From: JABDGZ01 sp964483785
GTDB lineage: Bacteria; Omnitrophota; Gorgyraeia; Zapsychrales; Fredricksoniimonadaceae
Direction of reading: 5' to 3'
Length of the DNA: 18,637 bases
Assembly (NCBI GenBank): GCA_964483785.1
Contig: CAZACW010000043.1
Span: forward strand, 1-18,637
Under the pieces are notes generated by a model that worked only from the letters and a program-made list of their open reading frames with translations, did no database searches and was not told the origin of the DNA. Positions 12,922 through 18,637 of the stretch are shown here, one piece after another; the first letter of the stretch is position 1; each line of letters opens with the position of its first letter. Both the position numbers and the translations under genes were made by a program.

Positions 12922-13377
12922 TTAAAACAAACCCGCGCATCTCAACGCTATGCGCAGAACAATATTAGTATACACCCCGGCCATGCAGTCATCAAGCATA
13001 ATGCCCCAGCCGCCGGGCTGGGCTTCCAGCTTGTTGATAGGGTATATTTTAAACATGTCCAGGGCCCGAAACAAGAAAAATCCGCTGGCCATCACCGGCC
13101 AGATCATGGGCAGGCCCCACAAGGCGATCAAAAGGCCCACCACCTCATCAATCACCACGATGCCGGGGTCTTTTTGATGGAGCTGTTTTTCGATGATGCC
13201 GGAAGTCATGGTGCCCAGGACCAGCAAGGCCAGCAGAAGGATGGTATAAACCGCCAGATTGCCGGCTGAAAAATAAGCGATGACCAGGCCCACGGCCGTG
13301 CCCCAGGTGCCTGAGGCAAAGGGCATGTACCCCACTCCCAAAACCGTAGCAAAAGCTTTGATCAAAAAATCACGCAT
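12922..13377 (-). CDS. pgpA: Phosphatidylglycerophosphatase A
   Basis: Membrane phosphatase that removes phosphate from phosphatidylglycerophosphate, the product of PgsA, to give phosphatidylglycerol. From the ATG at 13377 it is 151 residues, and shows the family blocks GYMPFASGTWGTAVGL, VIDEVVGLLIAL, FRALDMFKIYPINKLE and PGGWGIMLDDCMAGVYTN, with several hydrophobic helices. I chose this ATG because GGAGG (13394-13390) lies 12 nt upstream; an in-frame TTG at 13398 would place that site inside the gene. The ribosome binding site sits on the edge of the palindromic repeat at locus 3, next to the pgsA 3' end. Confidence 0.92.
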   Translation of the reverse strand: MRDFLIKAFATVLGVGYMPFASGTWGTAVGLVIAYFSAGNLAVYTILLLALLVLGTMTSGIIEKQLHQKDPGIVVIDEVVGLLIALWGLPMIWPVMASGFFLFRALDMFKIYPINKLEAQPGGWGIMLDDCMAGVYTNIVLRIALRCAGLF

Positions 13378-13389
13378 AATGGGTAAAAT

Positions 13390-13441
13390 CCTCCACAACC
13401 CCCGGGGTTGTGATGGTCAACCATCATAACCCCGGGGGTTG
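13390..13441. repeat. REP-like palindromes, CAACCCC(C)GGGGTTG family, locus 3 (paired inverted units)
   Basis: Unit A (CACAACCCCCGGGGTTGTG, 13394-13412) and unit B (ATAACCCCGGGGGTTGT, 13426-13441) face each other around GATGGTCAACCATC (13412-13425), so the whole stretch is one imperfect palindrome of about 48 nt, like a REPIN. It occupies the pgsA/pgpA junction: it encodes the last eight residues of PgsA and its TGA stop (13419-13417), and CCTCC at its left edge is the GGAGG ribosome binding site of pgpA. The same CCTCC precedes both units at locus 1. Confidence 0.82.
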
Positions 13442-13998
13442 TTTTGTTGGCTTCGAAAATATTCCAAGCCTGAATAAATGGTCAAGATCACCGCGGCCAG
13501 CATTAAAAAATAGTTTACACCCAGCCATAATTCCTGCACACTGAAAAACCAGGAAGAACAGTACACGGATTTCTGCGCGGCCAGATACAAAAGGATGACA
13601 GACACAGCCACGATCTGCACAACCGTCTTGATCTTGCCGGCCTGCTCCGCAGCCAGCACCTGGCCCTTAGACATGGCGATAAGCCTCGAGGCTGTCACCA
13701 GGATCTCGCGCGCGGCAATGACGGACAGCATCCACCACTCCACCATCCCTAAATAGGCCAAAACGCCGATGGCGGACAACAACAGGATTTTGTCCGCCAC
13801 AGGGTCCATGATCTTACCAAAATTACTCACCAAGCCCCGGCATTTGGCGATGTGGCCGTCATAAAAATCCGTGATGGAGGCCCCGGCAAAAACAATAAAG
13901 GCCAGGATATTGCCTGTTTCCGTCCTGCCCTGCAATAAAAAGACCAGGACCAGGGCCAGAATGATGCGCGAAAGGGTCAGGGCATTGGGTAAATTCAT
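13417..13998 (-). CDS. pgsA: CDP-diacylglycerol--glycerol-3-phosphate 3-phosphatidyltransferase
   Basis: Inner-membrane enzyme that makes phosphatidylglycerophosphate, the committed step of phosphatidylglycerol and cardiolipin synthesis. The 193-residue protein starts MNLPNALTLSRII and has the CDP-alcohol phosphotransferase motif DFYDGHIAKCRGLVSNFG then KIMDPVADK: Asp44, Asp47, Gly48, Ala51, Gly61, Asp65, Asp69. The usual Arg after Ala51 is Lys52, a conservative change. Several hydrophobic helices follow. The ATG at 13998 overlaps the rimO stop by 4 nt. The last eight residues (NNPRGYDG) are encoded by a palindromic repeat, so the native C terminus has been replaced or extended. pgpA lies immediately downstream, the next step in the pathway. 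Confidence 0.95.
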   Translation of the reverse strand: MNLPNALTLSRIILALVLVFLLQGRTETGNILAFIVFAGASITDFYDGHIAKCRGLVSNFGKIMDPVADKILLLSAIGVLAYLGMVEWWMLSVIAAREILVTASRLIAMSKGQVLAAEQAGKIKTVVQIVAVSVILLYLAAQKSVYCSSWFFSVQELWLGVNYFLMLAAVILTIYSGLEYFRSQQNNPRGYDG

Positions 13999-15290
13999 AA
14001 CGCTTCGCCCGCCAAATCATAGGCGTAGGCGTCCGTGATCTTGACCTTGACAAATTCCCCGGATTTAAGCGGCCGCGGGGAGCGCACATAGACCAGGCCG
14101 TCCACGTCGGGCGCGTCATATTCGCTGCGGCCGATATAGATCTTTTCCCCTTTTTCTTTCTCTTCAATCAACACGTCGAGCGTCCGGCCCACAAAGGACT
14201 GCTGGATCTCGGATGAAATCAACTGCTGGTCCTTCATCAATCGGTCCAACCTGGCCTTTTTGGTCCTCTCCGGCACTTGATTAGCCATCTGGCCCGCGGC
14301 TGTGCCCTCTTCCTTGGAATACACAAAGACCCCTGCCCGCTCAAAACGGAAATCTTTGACAAAGGCCCTCAGTTCTGCAAAATCCTCGTCGGTCTCGCCG
14401 GGCAGTCCGGCGATAAAGGTGGTGCGCAAAAATCCCTGCGGCATGGCGCAGCGGATCTTGCGGATCAAATCCTTGGTCGCCTGGGTCGTGATATTGCGGT
14501 TTTGCTCCAAAAGAATATGGCCGCTGATATGCTGAAGCGGCATATCGATATATTTGCAGATCCTGGGTTCCCTGGCCATCACCTCGATCAGCTCATCGGT
14601 CACATGGGACGGAAAAGCGTATAAAAGCCGGACCCATTTGATATTCTGGAGAACCTTGACGAGTTCCTTTAAGAGCCTGGCCAGGGATTTTTCCCGGTAA
14701 AGGTCCATGCCGTAGGCCGTGATGTCCTGGCCGATGATATTGATCTCCTTGACCCCCTGCGCATCCAGGCCCTTGACTTCCTCGACAATGGATTCAATGC
14801 TGCGCGAAACAAACTTGCCCTTGATCTTAGGAATGGCGCAAAAAGAACAGGCGTTAAAACAGCTTTCGCAGATCTTCACATAGGCAAAATGCTTAGGCGT
14901 CAACTGCATCTGATCAGGCATCCGGTCCCTGGGCAGGGCCGGCGTCCCGACAAAGGCATCCACGTCGGGAAATTCCTTGGCCAAGTCCCTGCCGTAGCGC
15001 TGGGCCAGACAGCCGGCCACCACCACCTTCTTGATCTTCCCCTGCTTTTTCAATTCCAGCAGGTCAAGGATGGTGTCGATCGATTCTTTGCGGGACTCTT
15101 CGATAAAGGAACAGGTATTAACGATGACGGTTTCCGCCTCCTGGGCCTCGACGATGCGCTGGCCGTTGCGCTTGAGCCGGCCCAGCATCATCTGGGCATC
15201 CACCAAATTGCGGGCACAGCCTAAATTAACAACGCCGACCTTCTGGCCGGCGCTCAGGCGCTCCTTTTGGAAATCCCTGGTGGTCCTCAT
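13995..15290 (-). CDS. rimO: Ribosomal protein S12 methylthiotransferase RimO
   Basis: Radical-SAM enzyme that methylthiolates the conserved aspartate of ribosomal protein S12. 431 residues: N-terminal UPF0004 domain with NLGCARNLVDAQ (Cys25), NTCSFIEESRKESID (Cys60) and VAGCLAQRY (Cys94), ligands of the auxiliary 4Fe-4S cluster; radical-SAM motif CFNACSFCAIP with Cys144, Cys148 and Cys151; QDITAYGMDLY, MPLQHIS and TTFIAGLPGETDEDF; and a C-terminal TRAM domain with VGRTLDVLIEEKEKGEKIYIGRSEYDAPDVDG. The ARNLVDA signature and APDVDG mark it as RimO rather than MiaB. The usual Gly before the first radical-SAM cysteine is Ser, with an extra Cys141. The stop overlaps pgsA; the start overlaps the rodZ-like gene by 4 nt. 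Confidence 0.96.
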   Translation of the reverse strand: MRTTRDFQKERLSAGQKVGVVNLGCARNLVDAQMMLGRLKRNGQRIVEAQEAETVIVNTCSFIEESRKESIDTILDLLELKKQGKIKKVVVAGCLAQRYGRDLAKEFPDVDAFVGTPALPRDRMPDQMQLTPKHFAYVKICESCFNACSFCAIPKIKGKFVSRSIESIVEEVKGLDAQGVKEINIIGQDITAYGMDLYREKSLARLLKELVKVLQNIKWVRLLYAFPSHVTDELIEVMAREPRICKYIDMPLQHISGHILLEQNRNITTQATKDLIRKIRCAMPQGFLRTTFIAGLPGETDEDFAELRAFVKDFRFERAGVFVYSKEEGTAAGQMANQVPERTKKARLDRLMKDQQLISSEIQQSFVGRTLDVLIEEKEKGEKIYIGRSEYDAPDVDGLVYVRSPRPLKSGEFVKVKITDAYAYDLAGEAL

Positions 15291-16162
15291 TTTTTCACCG
15301 TCAATCCTTCCTTGGTGATCAAGACCCTGCGGACCCTTCTCTGGCCGCCGCCCAAGGGGCCGATATGCTTGCCGTTGACTTCCATATCGAGGCGCTCAAT
15401 GTTCTTGCCTGACAATTCAATATTATCATCCGCGCTCCAGCTTTCCATGGAGCCCTTGCTTAAGGTCATTTGAAACACCACCTTGCCGTCAGCCTTGACC
15501 TGGAGCCAGGTATTGCGCACGGCCCGCACCGCCACTTCGACCTTTTGCGCCTCGGCCTGAACAGGTGCCGCCTCATGCTGGAGGGCCGCAGGGGCAGGAG
15601 CGCGCTTGAGAGGTTCGGAAAAATCTTCATCCTCCTGGACATCAACGGATTTTTTCGCCGGCGTAAAATAAACCGGCTGTTTGCGCGAAAGAGGCTTCGC
15701 TGAATGCAGATGCGAGACCATGCACCCGCCTATTTTAAACAGCACGAAAACCAGGGCCGCGGCCCCCAGGACCTTAAGGCCCAGCTTGATATTTTTGGGC
15801 TTGGCCATAAAGGCCCCCCATTCCTGCAGCTGCTCCAGGAACATATTAGGGCCTGCCGGCTGGGGCGCCGGCTTGACGGGCGTCGCCGAGCCTGCCGCGG
15901 AAGTTTTGAGGGGCTGATCCAGGCCGTATTGCTTAAAAACATCCGGGACATTCAGGCCTAAAAATTCCGAATAGATTTTGATGAAACCGCGAAAGTAAAA
16001 TGGCGATACAAGGCGCACGGAATAGCCCTCTTCAATGGCCTTTAAAGCATCCAGGGGGATTTTGGTGGCCTCGTGCACGATCTCCAGGGTCAGGCCCTTG
16101 GATTCGCGCGTGTTTTTTAATATGGCAGGTTTACTGCTGTTGCTGCTGTCCGTCGCTTGCAT
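15287..16162 (-). CDS. rodZ: RodZ-like helix-turn-helix membrane protein with DUF4115 domain
   Basis: 291 residues in the RodZ arrangement: a cytoplasmic HTH domain (13-80, LKNTRESKGLTLEIVHEATKI, AIEEGYSVRLVSPFYFRGFIKIYSEFLGL), a Pro-Ala linker, one membrane helix (about 126-147), a low-complexity stretch and a C-terminal DUF4115 beta domain (about 208-286, TWLQVKADGKVVF, MTLSKGSMESWSADDNIEL). RodZ links MreB to the cell-wall elongation machinery; that role is inferred. The ATG at 16162 is preceded by GAGAGG about 9 nt upstream, which supports a 32-nt overlap with the end of ftsK. It overlaps rimO at the other end. The position between ftsK and rimO is typical for this family. Confidence 0.88.
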   Translation of the reverse strand: MQATDSSNSSKPAILKNTRESKGLTLEIVHEATKIPLDALKAIEEGYSVRLVSPFYFRGFIKIYSEFLGLNVPDVFKQYGLDQPLKTSAAGSATPVKPAPQPAGPNMFLEQLQEWGAFMAKPKNIKLGLKVLGAAALVFVLFKIGGCMVSHLHSAKPLSRKQPVYFTPAKKSVDVQEDEDFSEPLKRAPAPAALQHEAAPVQAEAQKVEVAVRAVRNTWLQVKADGKVVFQMTLSKGSMESWSADDNIELSGKNIERLDMEVNGKHIGPLGGGQRRVRRVLITKEGLTVKK

Positions 16163-18389
16163 TGGTTTTGGCCTCTCCCATATTTTCCAAAAGCCATTTT
16201 TCCCTATCTACCAAAATGTCCCTGGCCTTGCTGCCCACATAAGGGCCCACAAGGCCGTTCTGCTCCATCATGTCGATCAAACGCGCGGCCCGCGAATAGC
16301 CCAGGCGCAGACGCCGCTGTAAAATCGTCACCGAGGCCTGATTGGTCTCGATCACCACGCGCACCGCCTCGTCATACATCTCGTCCTTCTCGTCCGAGCC
16401 TCCGGCCCCGGCCGCAGGCACGGGCTTCAAAACACTTTCATTATACTCCGGCTGGCCCTGGTTTTTGATGAATTCAATGACCCGCGCGATTTCCTCATCC
16501 GAGACAAAACAGCATTGCCCGCGCGTGGGCTTGGGGTCGCCGGTTTTCATAAACAAGGGACCGCCCTTGCCCAAAAGCGTTTCCGCGCCCTTGCCATCCA
16601 GGACCCTGCGTGAATCCACCTTGGAAGCCACCTGAAAGAAAATCTTCGAGGGGAAATTGGCCTTGATCACGCCTGTGATCACATCCACCGACGGACGCTG
16701 GGTGGCCAAAATCAGATGGATGCCCACTGCGCGCGCCAATTGCGCCAGGCGGGCAATGGCGCCTTCCACGGCCTTGGCCGAGACCTGCATCAAGTCCGCC
16801 AATTCATCCACCACCACCACAATGTAGGGCATCTGCAGGCCCTTGGCATGATAGCCCTTGATATTGCGCACCGCTTCCTTGTTAAAGGATTTATACCGGG
16901 ATTCCATCTCCATCACCAGCCAGTTTAAGGCCGGGGTCGCTTTCTTGGCGTCGGTCACCACCGGACATAACAGGTGCGGAAGGTCATTGTAAGGCACCAG
17001 CTCCACCATCTTAGGGTCAATCATGATGAATTTGACCTCCGTCGGGGAGGCGTTAAAAAGGACGGACATGATCAGGCTGTTTAAGCACACGGTCTTGCCT
17101 GAGCCGGTCGTTCCCGCGACTAAAAGATGGGGCATGTCCGCCAAATCCGCGAGAATGGCCTTGCCCGAGGTGTCCTTGCCGATGGCCAGGCCCAATTTGG
17201 ACTCAAGGCCGTAATTTTGTTTTTGGGCCAGCACATCTTTCAAAAACACCGCGGCCGAGGCGCCGTTGGGCACTTCGATGCCGACGCGGTTCTTGCCCGG
17301 GATGGGTGCCAAGATGCGCACCGCCGAGGCGGAAAGGGCCAGGGCCAGATCATCCGCCAAGCTGGTGATGCTTTGGATTTTGACGCCGGGCGCGGGCTGT
17401 AATTCATAACGGGTGATCACCGGTCCCCGCTCAATGTCCGCCACCTTCACGTTCACCCCGAAATCCGCCAGGGTCTCTTCCAGGGTCTTGGCGCCGCTGA
17501 TCAGCCTTTCCTGGATCCGGTTGTCCGAAATCACAGGCGGGTCTTTCAGTAATTCCATGCTGGGCAGATGATATTCGCCGGCGGCCTTGACCGGCGCCGG
17601 GGCCGCGGCCGTGCCGGCCACGGATTTTTCAACCTTTGGTGGGGCCACGATATGGATATTGGGCTTGGCCGCAGGCGTAAGGGTTTTAAGTTTCGCGGCA
17701 TCCATCTTGTCATAAGGGTTAATACCCGACGGCCGCGGTGCAGGGTCCTTGCTTTTGAAATCTTCGGCTGTCCCGCCTTTAAGCGCAGTCCCTTGCGCAG
17801 GGCGCAAAGTTTTTTTGGGCACGCTTGGCAAGGGCACGCCCTTAAAGACCCTCTGAAAAAACTGCATCATGCTTTTGCCCAGGAAAATAAAAAAAGGCGA
17901 GACCAAAAATTCGCCGGTCACGACCAGGGCCAGGCAGCCCAAGGTGACCAAGATGATCAAGGCGCCCAGGGGCTGGAAATAATTGACCAGGAAACCGCTG
18001 AAGACTATGCCGATGATCCCGCCGCTGATAAACCTGGCTGAACCGCTGCCCCCGGAAAAGAAACTGAACATCCCGGCCGCGACGGTAAACAGGATGAGGA
18101 TAGAGAAAAGCTTGAAGAAATTAAACGGCAGATCGCGGGAGGTGAACTTGTTCCAGCTGAAAAAAACGCCGATGCCCACCAGGAAATAGGCGCTGTAGCC
18201 GACTAAAAAAAACAAAATGCCGGCTGCGTAAGCGCCGGCAATGCCGATCCAATTTTGGGCGTGCAGATTGGGCTGGGAGGTGAACCAGCCCAAATCCGTC
18301 GGCGTAAATGAGAAAAGGCTGGCCAAAAGAATGAGGCTTAAGGCCAAGATCACGATGCCCTTGATCTCATTGAGATGTTCAAGCTTCAT
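16131..18389 (-). CDS. ftsK: DNA translocase FtsK/SpoIIIE
   Basis: Hexameric ATP-driven DNA pump at the division septum that clears and aligns the chromosome terminus. 752 residues: four to five membrane helices within 1-175, a Pro-Ala linker (about 185-275), the alpha/beta motor (280-645) with Walker A GTTGSGKT at 426-433, Walker B VVVDELAD at 525-532 and ATQRPSVDVITGVIKANFP, and the C-terminal winged-helix gamma domain (about 668-730, YDEAVRVVIETNQASVTILQRRLRLGYSRAARLIDMMEQ) that reads KOPS-type sequences. The tail ends in five glutamines. The ATG at 18389 overlaps the pnp stop by one base (TAATG). A short LRPAQGTALKGG segment in the linker may derive from an inserted repeat. Confidence 0.97.
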   Translation of the reverse strand: MKLEHLNEIKGIVILALSLILLASLFSFTPTDLGWFTSQPNLHAQNWIGIAGAYAAGILFFLVGYSAYFLVGIGVFFSWNKFTSRDLPFNFFKLFSILILFTVAAGMFSFFSGGSGSARFISGGIIGIVFSGFLVNYFQPLGALIILVTLGCLALVVTGEFLVSPFFIFLGKSMMQFFQRVFKGVPLPSVPKKTLRPAQGTALKGGTAEDFKSKDPAPRPSGINPYDKMDAAKLKTLTPAAKPNIHIVAPPKVEKSVAGTAAAPAPVKAAGEYHLPSMELLKDPPVISDNRIQERLISGAKTLEETLADFGVNVKVADIERGPVITRYELQPAPGVKIQSITSLADDLALALSASAVRILAPIPGKNRVGIEVPNGASAAVFLKDVLAQKQNYGLESKLGLAIGKDTSGKAILADLADMPHLLVAGTTGSGKTVCLNSLIMSVLFNASPTEVKFIMIDPKMVELVPYNDLPHLLCPVVTDAKKATPALNWLVMEMESRYKSFNKEAVRNIKGYHAKGLQMPYIVVVVDELADLMQVSAKAVEGAIARLAQLARAVGIHLILATQRPSVDVITGVIKANFPSKIFFQVASKVDSRRVLDGKGAETLLGKGGPLFMKTGDPKPTRGQCCFVSDEEIARVIEFIKNQGQPEYNESVLKPVPAAGAGGSDEKDEMYDEAVRVVIETNQASVTILQRRLRLGYSRAARLIDMMEQNGLVGPYVGSKARDILVDREKWLLENMGEAKTNASDGQQQQQ
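17776..17809. repeat. Possible small palindromic element inside the ftsK linker
   Basis: The stretch contains imperfect inverted words, CTTTAAGCGC against GCGCAAAG and CCCTTGCGCAGGG, translated as LRPAQGTALKGG in the disordered linker. Symmetry is imperfect and no second copy exists in the window, so this is tentative. Confidence 0.3.
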
Positions 18390-18637
18390 TAGGATTCAGC
18401 TTGTTTCTTGCTCAAGTTAAAGCGGCCCATCTCGTCTTTTTCCACGAGCTTGACCTTGAACTTATCGCCGAGCTTGATGACATCGTTGACATCTTTGACG
18501 AACTTGTTGGAAAGCTCGGAGACATGCACCAGGCCTTCCCGGCCGGGGATGAATTCCACGAAGGCGCCGAAATTCATGATGCGCTTGACCGTCGCCTCGT
18601 AAATTTTACCAATCTCCGGCTCTTCGGTCAATGCTTT
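18389..18637 (-). CDS. pnp: Polyribonucleotide nucleotidyltransferase, C-terminal S1 domain (partial)
   Basis: The last 82 codons of a gene that enters from the right window edge; the 5' part is missing. The visible protein is one S1 RNA-binding domain: PEIGKIYEATVKRIMNFGAFVEFIPGREGLVHVSELS, then GDKFKVKLVEKDEMGRFNLSKKQ. The lead-in ALTEEPEIGKIY and the end of the protein directly after the S1 domain fit PNPase, whose order is RNase PH domains, KH, then S1. PNPase degrades RNA 3' to 5' by phosphorolysis. Ribosomal protein S1 or another single-S1 protein is possible but less likely. The stop shares a base with the ftsK start, so the gene heads or belongs to the ftsK operon. Confidence 0.82.
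   Translation of the reverse strand, partial: KALTEEPEIGKIYEATVKRIMNFGAFVEFIPGREGLVHVSELSNKFVKDVNDVIKLGDKFKVKLVEKDEMGRFNLSKKQAES

Noticed and set aside
1..18637. CRISPR array
   Set aside because: The repeats seen are palindromes at separate loci without regular spacers, and no cas-like gene is present.

Overview
The window is 18.6 kb of gene-dense bacterial DNA with a moderate GC content. No rRNA or tRNA marker is present. The best guess for the organism is an uncultured member of the Omnitrophota (OP3) or a relative. This rests mainly on the large exported protein family found here (a partial copy at 1-590, a full copy at 6567-9833 and a relic at 11978-12081), whose N-terminal block I associate with that phylum from memory only. 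The housekeeping genes are ordinary bacterial orthologues and do not fix the taxon.

Layout. (1) 1-590, minus: the 5' part of a gene for an exported protein, cut by the window edge and carrying palindromic repeats inside its reading frame. (2) 743-5265, minus: a compact riboflavin operon, ribBA-ribH-nusB-PHP phosphoesterase-ribD-ribE, with most junctions overlapping by 4 nt. Together these genes convert GTP and ribulose 5-phosphate to riboflavin; NusB and the PHP protein ride along. (3) 5266-5398: a divergent promoter region with two near-consensus sigma70-type promoters whose -35 boxes overlap. One drives ribBA leftward, the other a stand-alone cinA/pncC-type gene and an isoprenylcysteine/phospholipid methyltransferase-like gene rightward (5399-6559). 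(4) 6567-9833, minus: a 1088-residue exported protein with the shared N-terminal block, a HEAT-like helical middle and a C-terminal caspase-like (clan CD / CHAT / DUF4347-like) domain with a His-Gly and Cys pair. (5) 9878-11904, minus: a membrane protein with a GIDE-like domain followed by LemA. (6) 11905-12153: two copies of a long hairpin element flanking a relic of the 3' end of another member of the large exported family. (7) 12154-18637, minus: a cell-envelope and housekeeping run, pnp (3' end)-ftsK-rodZ-like-rimO-pgsA-pgpA-BI-1, tightly packed. PgsA and PgpA catalyse consecutive steps of phosphatidylglycerol synthesis.

The most unusual material is in the repeats and the exported family. 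At least three kinds of short palindromic repeat occur: a CAACCCCCGGGGTTG family at three loci, a GGGACA...TGTCCC hairpin family, and a GCCTNAAGGC pair. They sit directly on gene ends or inside coding frames. In two genes (pgsA and the 1088-residue gene) the repeat itself encodes the C-terminal residues and the stop codon. No CRISPR array, intact transposase, riboswitch, rRNA or tRNA was seen. No stretch longer than about 250 bases lacks a gene.
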